Shown: positions 1-7,631, counted from the first letter of the stretch. The stretch is DNA of 64,000 nt from Paenibacillus sp. A3 (GCF_001399685.1 NZ_JTHN01000098.1:17401-81400); one strand, 5' to 3'. The notes: generated from the sequence alone by a model not told the origin. Made by a program: numbers and translations.

Positions 1-177
1 AACTTCTGCAAGAGCGTCCAAATGACCGATTGTCATGGCACGAGATCGGCCATTTAACACCATGCTTAAATTTCCGGCGTTAATCCCCGACAGTTCGGCT
101 ACTTTATTTAAATTGTAGCCATGCAGCTTCATCTGGTCTTCGATTTCCAACCGCAAAGAGCGATTATCCACCCGCAC
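1..177 (-). CDS. XRE-HTH/TPR regulator, N-terminus only (runs off left edge)
   Basis: This is the 5' end of a fourth copy of the HTH-TPR regulator family of this region; the rest lies left of the window. About 59 codons are visible, from a GTG start at 177 behind a GGAGGGTG-like ribosome site, and they encode the whole DNA-binding helix-turn-helix. Residues match the start of the gene at 460-1794 almost throughout, and the nucleotide match continues upstream through the promoter to about position 264. The pair is therefore a recent tandem duplication. The role is probably a cytoplasmic peptide-responsive transcription regulator, by analogy with RRNPP proteins. Whether the remainder is intact cannot be seen. 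Confidence 0.75.
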   Translation of the reverse strand, partial: MRVDNRSLRLEIEDQMKLHGYNLNKVAELSGINAGNLSMVLNGRSRAMTIGHLDALAEV

Positions 178-259
178 GGAACACCCTCCTCTAAATCTAT
201 AAAAACCATACTACAACAATGGAAGATTTACATAAAATAACAGGGTGATAAGAATTTCC

Positions 260-354
260 TAGTAGGGTATCACCGCATCTATTTTCAGTTGGTATACCCT
301 GAAGCCGATGCCTTCGCCGAATGAAATTCGAATAATGGAATGCACTGAGGATCG
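260..354 (-). pseudogene. Remnant of a duplicated HEAT-repeat gene
   Basis: The stretch matches both ends of the intact HEAT gene at 1942-2472 with the middle missing. Positions 260-285 resemble the 3' end near 1940-1965, and 285-354 resemble 2278-2343, including the codons for PQCIPLF. It sits between two HTH-TPR copies exactly as the intact HEAT gene sits upstream of the copy at 460-1794. It is therefore the decayed second half of a duplicated HEAT plus HTH-TPR unit. Confidence 0.65.
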
Positions 355-459
355 ATGCGCACAAAAGCTGGTTTTTGCATTGTTCAATCGCCGTTCAAGG
401 CGAAAAAAAGAATGCTTTAACCATAATTCTATTGCTATCCGATCTAGCGTTTTGCGCAG

Positions 460-1794
460 CTAAACCACCCAAAGCCTGATCGATTCGTAATACTGAATCT
501 GTGCTTCCGATGCATAATTCCGGTGCTTCTCAAATAAAGCGACGCAACGGGCCAAGTCCTCGTATCGCTTCATCTCCAAGCATAGCGAAATGCAAAATAT
601 CGTTTCCTTGATCCCATTTTCGTAGCGTTCTTTCGTAAACTCATAAACGGCTCTGTGATAGCAGAACCAAAGATACCTGCGCGAGTTAATCAGATCGTCT
701 AAAAAACAATCGAATCGGTCAATCGCGCTGGCAAAGCGCTGCAGCACGTGATCAATACAAAAGCCGTGTGTATTCGCTGATTTTACAATCGTCTCCAATC
801 CGGACAAAATCTCGTTCAACCGGTCAAGGCTCTCCAGGTAATCCGCGTATTCATTCAGAATGCTGTCATTGCCCATGAATACTTCAAGGGTGTAAAGATT
901 CGCTTTCGCAAAGACTTTAAATACTTCTACTTCTTGCCAACCTATCTCGTCAAGAGGCTCAAACCAACTAAGATCGGCATAACGTTGGACAACTTTTTTA
1001 GCTTCTTGGTAAAGCCCTCTTTTCTCCAATACAGCACCCTCAAATAATAATCCCATGCCAAAGTAATATACTAAGTGACGCTCTACCGATACTTCTTCCA
1101 CCATTTTTAAATTATAGAGAATTGAACTTAGTTCCGAGAGTTCTTGTGCAAACTTCTCGACTTCATCCCACTTCTCCAACGAATAACAAACCTTCGCCAA
1201 CTTCAAGAGCGCCGCAAGCTGGAGATATTCCGGTAATCGTCTTCGGAAAGGTTCGAATTGAATAACCGATTTCCAGTTCTTCTCTTCATCCGTACCTTGA
1301 GCGATCAGAAATAGCCGGTATTGGCTTATCGCCATGAACTCGGAATAATTGTCTTTGATGTTGTCGACCACCAGTTGATAAAAGCGCGCCGACTCCTCCA
1401 GCCTTCCGTTCTCGAAAAGCTTCTCCGCCGCAGCAAAGATTATCGATATGTTCTTGGGGTTATCGAGAATCTTGGAAACCACCGGTTCGATACAATCCAC
1501 TCGGCCAGTTTCTGCACATCGCACTAAATATGGAATCACGCGCGGCCGGGACAACTTATTGTCCGAGATACATTCTTCCGTGTAGAGCTCGTACAGCCAT
1601 CCGGGGGGCTTTCCAAAAACTTCTGCCAGAGCGTCCAATTGACCGATTGTCATGGCACGAGCCCGGCCATTTAACACCATGCTTAAATTTCCGGCGTTAA
1701 TCCCCGTCAGTTCGGCTACTTTATTTAGGCTGTAGTCATGCAGCTTCATCTGGTCTTCGATCTCCAACCGCAAAGAGCGATTATCCATCCGCAC
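460..1794 (-). CDS. XRE-HTH/TPR regulator, RRNPP-like (copy A)
   Basis: The 444-residue protein has an N-terminal XRE-type helix-turn-helix (about residues 8-65, with ELTGINAGNLS as the second helix region) and a long helical C-terminus of tetratricopeptide character. That architecture is known for RRNPP quorum-sensing regulators (PlcR, NprR, AimR), which bind a short imported peptide. The GTG start at 1794 was chosen because GGGGAGG lies seven bases upstream; an earlier in-frame ATG would add a hydrophobic stretch that paralogues lack. It is clearly paralogous to the genes at 4353-5702 and 9065-10393. No signal-peptide gene follows the stop, where only a HEAT remnant is present. Peptide control is inferred from the family, not shown. 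Confidence 0.8.
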   Translation of the reverse strand: MRMDNRSLRLEIEDQMKLHDYSLNKVAELTGINAGNLSMVLNGRARAMTIGQLDALAEVFGKPPGWLYELYTEECISDNKLSRPRVIPYLVRCAETGRVDCIEPVVSKILDNPKNISIIFAAAEKLFENGRLEESARFYQLVVDNIKDNYSEFMAISQYRLFLIAQGTDEEKNWKSVIQFEPFRRRLPEYLQLAALLKLAKVCYSLEKWDEVEKFAQELSELSSILYNLKMVEEVSVERHLVYYFGMGLLFEGAVLEKRGLYQEAKKVVQRYADLSWFEPLDEIGWQEVEVFKVFAKANLYTLEVFMGNDSILNEYADYLESLDRLNEILSGLETIVKSANTHGFCIDHVLQRFASAIDRFDCFLDDLINSRRYLWFCYHRAVYEFTKERYENGIKETIFCISLCLEMKRYEDLARCVALFEKHRNYASEAQIQYYESIRLWVV

Positions 1795-1901
1795 GGAACA
1801 ACCTCCCCTAAATCTATAAAACCATACTACCATAACGGGAATTAACATAAAATAACAGGCAAATAAGAATTTCCTAGCGTAAATCATAGTGAATTTTATT
1901 T

Positions 1902-1943
1902 AAAAAAAGTAACCTTGATGGGCAAATGCCAGTCAAGGTTACT
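1902..1943 (-). terminator. Terminator of the HEAT gene
   Basis: A perfect 11-bp stem (arms 1908-1918 and 1933-1943) is followed on the minus strand by seven T. The stem overlaps the stop codon of the HEAT gene and separates it from copy A of the regulator. Confidence 0.85.
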
Positions 1944-2472
1944 AGGGTATGGCTGCATCGATTTTGGATTCATTCAGAGCTTCTTGAATGAGATCAATAA
2001 CGTCCGGATCTCCTTCTTTCTCCTGAAATTCTTCTAATATGCCGATAACCCTGTCATCCTCGATCTGAGACAAGGCAGTTACCGCCGCACATCTAATATC
2101 GGGATCTGGGTCGCTAAGCAGATTGCTGAGAGGGGGGATTAGGCTTGGGGCCGGAAAAGATGCAGCGATATGCGTACACCAATACCTCACGCCGATATGT
2201 TCACTTTTTAGTGCCGAAATTAAATGCGGAACGACTTGTTCTATCGAAAACTTCATCAATACATCTTCAATCAGCTGATAAACCCCAAAGCCGCTGCCTT
2301 CGCCAAACGAATTTAGAAATAATGGAATGCACTGAGGATCAGGATGATTTAAAAAGTGTACCCTCACGTCGTTATACTTCTTAATGACTTCGAATTTTTC
2401 CTCCGTATCTTTAGAAAAGGGCTGATTGTCTTTCAAAAACATAATGGCTTGTGCAGAATTCATATATTTCAT
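1942..2472 (-). CDS. HEAT-repeat protein
   Basis: The 176-residue soluble protein contains at least two HEAT-like (PBS lyase type) helical repeats, clearest at about residues 85-165 with the phrases VRYWCTHIAASF and DPDIRCAAVTALSQIED. The start is backed by AGGAGG six bases upstream. Such small HEAT proteins are protein-protein interaction scaffolds, and in Bacillota several are found as immunity-like orphans. No enzymatic residue is recognisable. It lies upstream of HTH-TPR copy A with its own terminator, and a decayed duplicate lies at 260-354. Function is unknown. Confidence 0.75.
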   Translation of the reverse strand: MKYMNSAQAIMFLKDNQPFSKDTEEKFEVIKKYNDVRVHFLNHPDPQCIPLFLNSFGEGSGFGVYQLIEDVLMKFSIEQVVPHLISALKSEHIGVRYWCTHIAASFPAPSLIPPLSNLLSDPDPDIRCAAVTALSQIEDDRVIGILEEFQEKEGDPDVIDLIQEALNESKIDAAIP

Positions 2473-2496
2473 CGAATCCTCCTAAAGATCCAAAGA

Positions 2497-2628
2497 TCAG
2501 CTCCAAGGAGTCACATCGTCCGTTCCAATCACAAAGACCTGCTTCCAAGGGTCCTTTAAATCAGCACTAAACGGCTGTTTTCCGTTGGAAATATGGCATG
2601 GAGTTTTGCTGCTTTTGGAATCGATATA
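2497..2628 (-). pseudogene. C-terminal fragment of a lost gene
   Basis: An open stretch of about 43 codons without a start ends at TGA 2497-2499. It closes with residues resembling KDPWKQVFVIGTDDVTPWS, which look like a genuine protein C-terminus (several SMI1/KNR4-like immunity proteins end in a comparable way). It sits between two AGGAGG-led genes and has no start or ribosome site. It is best read as the tail of a deleted gene; the family assignment is tentative. Confidence 0.4.
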
Positions 2629-2883
2629 TTAGTGGTTCGTTTTATTTTTCTTATGGAATAACAGCCGCTCGCGCAAAACGGTTTCAATTTGCTCGTTACT
2701 ATAACCAAGCTCGGCCAGCATTTTGGCCGTAACCCCGGCGTTCGCCATCGCCCTGCTTTGAGCATCGTGTATATCTTTGAGGCCGTATAGTCTCTCAAAG
2801 ATCGCGCCAATCCGGGCAAGATAGAGAATCCGTTCCTCGCTTTCCCCGGCTAATAAATAATCATGCAGCATTGTATCATCCAC
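2629..2883 (-). CDS. Hypothetical 84-residue protein
   Basis: A small, mostly helical soluble protein of unknown family. The GTG start at 2883 overlaps the end of the Spo0E-like gene (stop at 2876), suggesting translational coupling; an in-frame ATG at 2871 is the alternative start. The second half has repeated Leu/Glu helices (AKMLAELGYSNEQIETVL) and a basic tail. No ribosome site is convincing. Its placement directly behind a Spo0E-type phosphatase gene may mean co-expression, but no function can be assigned. Confidence 0.5.
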   Translation of the reverse strand: MDDTMLHDYLLAGESEERILYLARIGAIFERLYGLKDIHDAQSRAMANAGVTAKMLAELGYSNEQIETVLRERLLFHKKNKTNH

Positions 2884-3043
2884 ACACTTTCAGCTTAGAA
2901 GACTTTTGAGCCATGAGAATGTACCGGTCCAGACGTTGACTTAGCTGCACCACCTCCTCGTGCGATAATGAACCTTTCTCCTCAACCAGTCGCACTAACT
3001 GCTGCCGTAGCTGTCTGATTTTCTGTTCTAGTTTCATACTCAT
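2876..3043 (-). CDS. Spo0E-like aspartyl-phosphate phosphatase
   Basis: This 55-residue protein fits the Spo0E/YisI family. A first helix (IRQLRQQLVRLVEEKG) is followed by a second helix carrying the hallmark SQRLD motif at residues 35-39. Family members form a two-helix hairpin that docks on Spo0A~P and removes the phosphate, delaying sporulation; that role here is by homology. The ATG start at 3043 is preceded by GGTGG. Two decayed relatives with the same flanking sequence lie at 6336-6449 and 8869-8916. This is the only copy retaining the catalytic motif. Confidence 0.8.
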   Translation of the reverse strand: MSMKLEQKIRQLRQQLVRLVEEKGSLSHEEVVQLSQRLDRYILMAQKSSKLKVCG

Positions 3044-3120
3044 ACATATCCACCATCCTTATCTCTATAATAATGCCGTTTTTCCATATTAAGGGTCTTA
3101 GAATTTGAGAAATATTTTTT

Positions 3121-3157
3121 TCGACAAAAAATGCACCCTGGTACGTTTTGTCCTGAA
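3121..3157 (-). terminator. Terminator-like hairpin upstream of spo0E-like gene
   Basis: A GCATTCAGG/CCAGGGTGC imperfect stem with a minus-strand T-run and the flanking TTTTTTGTCGA matches the terminators that follow the HTH-TPR genes at 4158-4186 and 8995-9031. It appears to be left over from an HTH-TPR copy whose coding part is gone. Confidence 0.5.
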
Positions 3158-3177
3158 TGCTTCCTAGTCTGCGCTCA

Positions 3178-3205
3178 TAAGAAAACCGCCCCTTGAAGAG
3201 GCGGT
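3178..3205 (-). terminator. Terminator of the cupin gene
   Basis: An inverted repeat (ACCGCC to the left, GGCGGT to the right) with a minus-strand TTTTCTT tail, about 110 bp downstream of the cupin stop codon. Confidence 0.65.
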
Positions 3206-3313
3206 AATATCGAACACTATTGTCGGTTTATGGAGTGTATAATGAATTTAAGTAGGTTCAATTATTAGAGAAACCTTATTATCTTTATGGATTATTTCGG
3301 TAAGTATATGGTT

Positions 3314-3874
3314 CTATTCAGCAGCCATTGCTTCTGCTTTCGTTTTATGAACCGTACCAAATGGATGCTGAGGTGGAGCATAGATCGTATAAAGTTTAAG
3401 CGGGGTATTGCCCGTGTTTATTAAATTATGCCATTTACCAGCAGGTATCATGATTGCATCATCATCATATACCCTTTTTTCAAAATTTACGGTATCTTTA
3501 GTATCACCCATGCGGATGACACCTTGCCCCTCTTCAATACGCAAGAATTGGTCAACGGTAGGATGAACTTCTAAACCGATGTCTTGCCCGACATTGATAC
3601 TCATCAGAGTCACTTGTAGGTTTTTCCCTGTCCATATGGCAGTACGAAATGTATTGTTTTGCTTTGTAGCCTTGTTAATATCCACAACAAACGGTGTTCT
3701 TCCATAATCTTTTACCTCAATACTGCCATTCATGTTTGATGATTGCCGATGACCGAATCGGTTTGAATGGTCTATTTCTTGGGGAACCGCCCAGTACACA
3801 GGTTGTCTTACATAGTTATATATTGGTTCGTTAACGTAGTACGGATATGGATACATATATTCAAAGTAATACAT
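3314..3874 (-). CDS. Cupin-domain protein
   Basis: The 186-residue protein has a Tyr/Pro-rich N-terminus (about residues 1-45) followed by a single cupin barrel. Cupin motif 1 reads as G-x5-H-x6-E (GLEVHPTVDQFLRIEEGQG) and motif 2 as the PAGKWHN segment, supplying the usual metal-binding His residues. Family relatives in Bacillus (YrkC-like) are small single-cupin proteins; the aromatic N-terminus is reminiscent of spore-coat proteins, but that is inference. The start is supported by GGGAAGGAGT upstream. It is flanked by its own terminator and by the HTH-TPR copy B block. Substrate unknown. Confidence 0.8.
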   Translation of the reverse strand: MYYFEYMYPYPYYVNEPIYNYVRQPVYWAVPQEIDHSNRFGHRQSSNMNGSIEVKDYGRTPFVVDINKATKQNNTFRTAIWTGKNLQVTLMSINVGQDIGLEVHPTVDQFLRIEEGQGVIRMGDTKDTVNFEKRVYDDDAIMIPAGKWHNLINTGNTPLKLYTIYAPPQHPFGTVHKTKAEAMAAE

Positions 3875-4157
3875 TTGGTTTACTCCTTCCCTTCACAAAG
3901 CATAAAATAGGTTATTCACGATGGCTTGGGAAGGGTACTTTTATTCTGTGATGTATTACTTTGAGAAATAGTTGCTGGCTCATCCTTGTTTTTAATTAAA
4001 TTGTCCGTAAAGTTGCTACAAATAAAAGTTCCTTTCTCGTTCTTACGGAACTACGGAAAGTAGATAGGGTCTCTCTTACCGCTATCATCCAAAGATGCCA
4101 CAAGCCGCTTGTTCTTGAACATCAATTATCAACATTATGGAATAATAAAGCCTTCGA

Positions 4158-4186
4158 CAAAAAAACACCCTGAAACGTCAGGATGC
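4158..4186 (-). terminator. Terminator of the HTH-TPR copy B/peptide operon
   Basis: Arms 4166-4173 and 4178-4185 form an eight-pair stem (one G-T) followed on the minus strand by seven T and the recurring TTGTCGA sequence. It lies 45 bp after the signal-peptide stop. Confidence 0.75.
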
Positions 4187-4230
4187 TTGATGACCTAATA
4201 GGCCCGTCATATGTTCATGATTCCGCCATT

Positions 4231-4356
4231 TTAGTAGTCTGCCCCGTGATCAAGCAGTTTGATAATAGAAGATGGACTTTGAATAATAATCTCTAAATAC
4301 TGCGTTCCGCTAAACAATCCAAAACCTAGAACCAACGTCAGGATAAAGCCTTTCAT
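4231..4356 (-). CDS. Candidate Phr-like signalling pre-peptide (41 aa)
   Basis: The ORF starts ATG at 4356 and overlaps the stop of the upstream HTH-TPR gene in an ATGA arrangement. The product begins Met-Lys, has a hydrophobic core (ILTLVLGFGLF, residues 5-15) ending in small residues SG, and then about 24 polar-to-mixed residues ending in LDHGADY. This is the design of Phr, AimP and PapR precursors: a secreted pre-peptide processed to a short C-terminal signal that is re-imported and bound by the TPR protein encoded just upstream. The overlap implies translational coupling. The mature peptide is not determined; the last five to eight residues are the obvious candidate. Only this HTH-TPR copy has such a partner. 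Confidence 0.72.
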   Translation of the reverse strand: MKGFILTLVLGFGLFSGTQYLEIIIQSPSSIIKLLDHGADY

Positions 4357-5702
4357 CTTTCCTGCATCTCCTCTCTTATTGCGACCAGTTGATAGTGTCT
4401 GATTTGTTGCATTGATGCTTGTCCTCGATGTTTTTCAAATAAGGAAACACAGCGGACAAAGTCCTCATGCCGATTCATTTTTTTGGCTAAGGACATACAG
4501 CATACCGTGTCATCAATGCCTTTATCAACGCGCCCTTTCCTGAATTCATAAACTGCCTTATGATAGCGAAACCAAAGATGTCTTCCAGAATTAATTAAAT
4601 CATTGTCAAACATAGTGAAGCGCTCGATAGACCAGGAAAAACGCTCTAAAACTTGATCCACGCAGAAGCCGTAAATATTCGCTGCTTTTAGAATCGTGGT
4701 CAATCCAGACAAAATCTCGTTCACTTGATTAAGACTTTCTAAATATTCAGCGTATTCGTCTAGTATGCTATCATTACCCATCAAAACTTCAAGCGTGAAA
4801 AGATTCGCTTTCGCGAAAACTTTAAACTGTTCAGCCTCTTTCTGGCCCTCCTCGTCAAGCGACCCAAAAAATGATTCGAGATTAGCATAATCTTGTACGA
4901 TTTTCTTAGCCCCGTCGAAAAGTCCTTTTTTCTCTAGCGCAATGCCTTTAAATAATAGACCCATGCCAAAATAATACACTAGGTGATGGTCAATCCCTAA
5001 TTGTTCCACTGCTTTTAGTTCATTGAGAATGGAACTTAGTTCTATCAGTTCTTCTGCAAACCGTTCGACTTCATTCCATTTCTCCAACGAATAACAAACT
5101 TTGGCCAGCTTTAATAATGCTGCAGGTTGGTGGTTTTCCGGCAAGCGTTTTCTGAAAGGTTCAAATTGAATAACTGATTTCCAGTTCGTTTCAGCATCCG
5201 TGCCTTGAGCGATTAGAAATAAACGATAGTGGCTCATAGCAAGCATCTCGGAAAAACTGTCTTTTACATTGTCGACAACAAGTTGATAAAACCGTGCCGA
5301 TTCCTTATATTTTGCCTTTTGAAACAGTTTTTCTGCAACAGGAAAAATTACGGATACGTTCTTCGGATTATCCAAAATCTTAGAGATCACCGGTTCAATA
5401 CAATCGTTTCTGCCAACCTCGGCACACCGCACCAAGTACGGAATTAATCGCGGCCGGGACAATTTCTCTTCGGAAATGCATTCCTCCGTATATAACTCAT
5501 ACAGCCATCCGGGAACCTTTCCGAACACTCTTGCCAAAGCGTCTAATTGACGGATTGTCATTGCGCGGGAAACACCATTCAACGCCATGCTGAGATTTCC
5601 GACATTAATCCCCGTCAATTCAGCCACTTGATTAAGGTTATAGCCATGCAGTTTCATTTGGTCTTCAATTTCCACGCGCAAAGACCGGTTAACAATCCGC
5701 AT
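4353..5702 (-). CDS. XRE-HTH/TPR regulator, RRNPP-like (copy B), peptide receptor candidate
   Basis: The 449-residue protein has an HTH (residues about 8-65, ELTGINVGNLSMALNG) and a TPR-type helical array to the C-terminus. The ATG start at 5702 follows GAGGAGG; the extra upstream codons begin with a weak TTG. A likely extended -10 (TGGTAAAAT, about 5733-5741) lies 31 bp upstream, and a similar AGGTAAAAT precedes copy C. The downstream 41-codon peptide gene overlaps its stop codon, giving the standard receptor-peptide cassette of RRNPP systems. It is expected to act in the cytoplasm as a DNA-binding switch; target genes are unknown, and the adjoining Spo0E-like, cupin and regulator genes are candidates. 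Confidence 0.82.
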   Translation of the reverse strand: MRIVNRSLRVEIEDQMKLHGYNLNQVAELTGINVGNLSMALNGVSRAMTIRQLDALARVFGKVPGWLYELYTEECISEEKLSRPRLIPYLVRCAEVGRNDCIEPVISKILDNPKNVSVIFPVAEKLFQKAKYKESARFYQLVVDNVKDSFSEMLAMSHYRLFLIAQGTDAETNWKSVIQFEPFRKRLPENHQPAALLKLAKVCYSLEKWNEVERFAEELIELSSILNELKAVEQLGIDHHLVYYFGMGLLFKGIALEKKGLFDGAKKIVQDYANLESFFGSLDEEGQKEAEQFKVFAKANLFTLEVLMGNDSILDEYAEYLESLNQVNEILSGLTTILKAANIYGFCVDQVLERFSWSIERFTMFDNDLINSGRHLWFRYHKAVYEFRKGRVDKGIDDTVCCMSLAKKMNRHEDFVRCVSLFEKHRGQASMQQIRHYQLVAIREEMQER

Positions 5703-5966
5703 AAAAGGCGCCCTCCTCAAATTTATAAGTTTATTTTACCACAATATACCATTACTATGAAACGAAAATATTCATAGTTTGGTTGAAAATAAGGATTTAT
5801 TTTACATTTTTCATCAAAAAAATTTATCTGCTTTTCGCGAAATCTTGATTTTAAAGGAAGTTTTTCTCTTTTTTTATAGATTGGGTTTAATTAGGGAGGA
5901 ATAAACTAAAATTAACCTTGGGTGAATCTATGGAGAAATGCAAACGACATTGCGGGTGGGAATGGG

Positions 5967-6197
5967 CTAATGAAGTACGAAACGAGCGAACGCAATGACA
6001 TAATAGAACATAGCGGCTATGGCAAGAGCGGCATAACAGACACCTAGCGCATAGATTAGGCCTCTTCCCCCGTACCCCAACAGTTTCCAATACCACGCCA
6101 ACGGTTCTTCCGAAAACTCACTCCAATAGGATTGGGGATGACGCGGTTTCCAAGCATCGGTCTGGGGCCGGTATTCACCTGGGTTTTGTTCCTTCAT
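5967..6197 (-). CDS. Small membrane protein (76 aa)
   Basis: Polar, Pro/Trp-rich N-terminal half (residues 1-40) followed by one or two hydrophobic segments (GLIYALGVCYAALAIAAMF and the tail FARFVLH). AAAGGATGAG precedes the ATG. No family is recognised. It stands alone between HTH-TPR copy B and a decayed Spo0E-like copy; its transcript would start within about 70 bp. Confidence 0.55.
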   Translation of the reverse strand: MKEQNPGEYRPQTDAWKPRHPQSYWSEFSEEPLAWYWKLLGYGGRGLIYALGVCYAALAIAAMFYYVIAFARFVLH

Positions 6198-6271
6198 TAC
6201 ATCTCATCCTTTTTTCGAGGTTTTCCATGGAATATATGTGTAACCTGATTTCAGGGCGTTCCAACGGAATC

Positions 6272-6308
6272 AAAAAAAGATGACCCCTGACGAGTACAGG
6301 AATCATCT
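6272..6308 (-). terminator. Minus-strand terminator
   Basis: AGATGA..CCTG pairs with CAGG..TCATCT, followed on the minus strand by seven T. It would end transcripts coming from the Spo0E-like remnant. Confidence 0.7.
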
Positions 6309-6335
6309 CTTAGCTGTGTAGAGGCTCTAGGAAAT

Positions 6336-6449
6336 TCAGATACTCATTAACGGATGAACCCCTCCTCGTCTGACGATAAGCTTTTGCTCAACCAATCTCA
6401 TCAACCGCTGCCGCAGCTTCCTAATTTTCCGTTTTAGCTTTTTATTCAT
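6336..6449 (-). pseudogene. Frameshifted Spo0E-like gene
   Basis: The ORF starts like the intact copy (MNKKLKRKIRKLRQRLMRLV versus the helix of the gene at 2876-3043), then loses the family pattern after residue 23. In the +1 frame the sequence resumes as SLSSDEEG, matching SLSHEEV of the intact gene, before reaching stops. The SQxLD phosphatase motif is absent. The upstream 60 bp also match the other copies. Confidence 0.65.
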
Positions 6450-6523
6450 ATTAACCGTCCCCGAATCCTATTATATTGATCGTTTTCCATATACAGGATT
6501 TATGATTTTTGGAATAATTTTTT

Positions 6524-7121
6524 TCGACAAAGGCTTCTGTTAAACAATATTGAAGGTAATTGATGCCTGTCGAAATCTTGGTATACTCAATGTAGGAGCA
6601 AACATTATGTAAAATATATAAAAGGTGAAAATGATGATACGCAATTTTACATTAGACGATGTAGATTACATTATTAATTCGCACTATGAAATCTATAATA
6701 GGGAATTCCAGTACGATTTATCTTTCCGAGATTTTATTGAAAAGAGAGTAAAAGGCTTGGTAGAGAGGTCAGATGATAAGGAAAACATTTGGATTCTGGA
6801 AGTCGACGGAAAATCAAGTGGATCGATATGTATTATGAAAATCAATGAGGATAGTGCCCAATTGGGTTTATTTCTTGTTGCAGCTCATGTAAGAGGTGCC
6901 GGGTATGGCAATCGGTTGGTGAGAACAGCTATTGATTTTTGCAAGGAAATAGGGTTCAAGAGAATTATTCTTTGGACAAATAGTGAGCTTATTTCAGCAA
7001 GACGAATCTATGAGAAAAATGGATTTCAATTAAAAGAAACTCGAAGTCAAATCCTGTCTAACAAAGAACTTATCGAAGAACGATGGGAGTTAACTATTTA
7101 GTGTGGATTAGCGTCGACAAA
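6524..7121. mobile_element. Insertion-like GNAT cassette bounded by 8-bp direct repeats
   Basis: The sequence left of 6531 and right of 7114 is continuous in the paralogous block at 8950-9031. Here the two halves are separated by about 582 bp containing the GNAT gene, and the octamer TCGACAAA is present at both junctions (6524-6531 and 7114-7121). This looks like an insertion with target-site duplication, although no transposase or terminal inverted repeats are evident. Repeat-mediated recombination is the alternative. Confidence 0.5.
6631..7101 (+). CDS. GNAT-family N-acetyltransferase
   Basis: The 156-residue protein is a single GNAT domain. The acetyl-CoA-binding motif A is visible as HVRGAGYGNRLV (R-x-x-G-x-G type, about residues 89-100), followed by the usual FKRIILWT strand and the Y-E-K-x-GF motif near the C-terminus. 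Closest in style to the acetyltransferase halves of MarR-GNAT proteins, without the wHTH. Substrate cannot be told. AAAGGTGA lies just upstream; ATG 6631 or 6634 are both possible. The gene opposes its neighbours and lies inside the insertion-like segment 6524-7121, so it was probably acquired by that event. Confidence 0.85.
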   Translation: MMIRNFTLDDVDYIINSHYEIYNREFQYDLSFRDFIEKRVKGLVERSDDKENIWILEVDGKSSGSICIMKINEDSAQLGLFLVAAHVRGAGYGNRLVRTAIDFCKEIGFKRIILWTNSELISARRIYEKNGFQLKETRSQILSNKELIEERWELTI

Positions 7122-7154
7122 AAAAGCATTCGGGAGTGTTTAGTCCCGAATGCT
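7117..7154 (-). terminator. Duplicated HTH-TPR terminator
   Basis: AGCATTCGGGA (7125-7135) pairs perfectly with TCCCGAATGCT (7144-7154) and has a minus-strand T-run. It is nearly identical to the terminator of copy C at 8995-9031. Confidence 0.85.
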
Positions 7155-7189
7155 GCTCAGGCAGCTGTCAGAAATCTCTAAACGTAGCG

Positions 7190-7234
7190 TTAAACAGCTC
7201 TGACAGGATATCTGAGGAAACTTTCTATTAGTTC
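7190..7234 (-). pseudogene. 3' remnant of an HTH-TPR gene
   Basis: The minus strand reads ELIESFLRYPVRAV then TAA, nearly the same as the C-terminus of copy C (QIESFLKYPIRAV), with the same downstream sequence and terminator. The rest of the gene is missing, replaced by unrelated sequence from about 7235. Confidence 0.7.
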
Positions 7235-7292
7235 ACCGATATTTGCAATGCTTTTACAATGCCTTTTACTGAGCTGAAAGGCGAATGAAAGA

Positions 7293-7631
7293 CTACTGAC
7301 AAAAACTTATTTCAGGAGAATGGACAATTATTGCATAGATTAATAACAAAGTTGTAATTATTAATAAGATGATAGAAATATTTTTTGAAAGCGCCGCACC
7401 CATATCATTTGGATACTTTCTGCCTAAATAGAAAGATATACTTAATAATATCATCATAAGTATTACAGTATAGTGAAACCCTTCTGAATCGCATGACCAA
7501 GCCTTTAATCCAAAAAAGTCAAATATTTTATCACCAATCATATTTTTATTGTTAAAACCAAAGTTGAATGAAATAAGTATCCCACTGATTAAAAAAATAA
7601 GCGATAGTGATCCGAATCCGATTTTTTTCAT
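7293..7631 (-). CDS. Hypothetical small membrane protein (112 aa)
   Basis: Three hydrophobic segments are visible: residues about 7-25 (near the N-terminus), 54-68 and 82-105. A GGGAGG ribosome site sits four bases before the ATG, so it is a real gene. A Cys-containing loop (KAWSCDSEGF) lies between the first two segments. No family recognised. It is AT-rich like its neighbours, lies in the duplicated, rearranged part of the window, and is adjacent to a decayed HTH-TPR fragment. Confidence 0.65.
   Translation of the reverse strand: MKKIGFGSLSLIFLISGILISFNFGFNNKNMIGDKIFDFFGLKAWSCDSEGFHYTVILMMILLSISFYLGRKYPNDMGAALSKNISIILLIITTLLLIYAIIVHSPEISFCQ

Noticed and set aside
365..430. Short ORF MVKAFFFSP after HTH-TPR copy A as a signal peptide
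   Set aside because: Nine codons only, without a tail that could be a signal; it seems to be a decayed terminator region.
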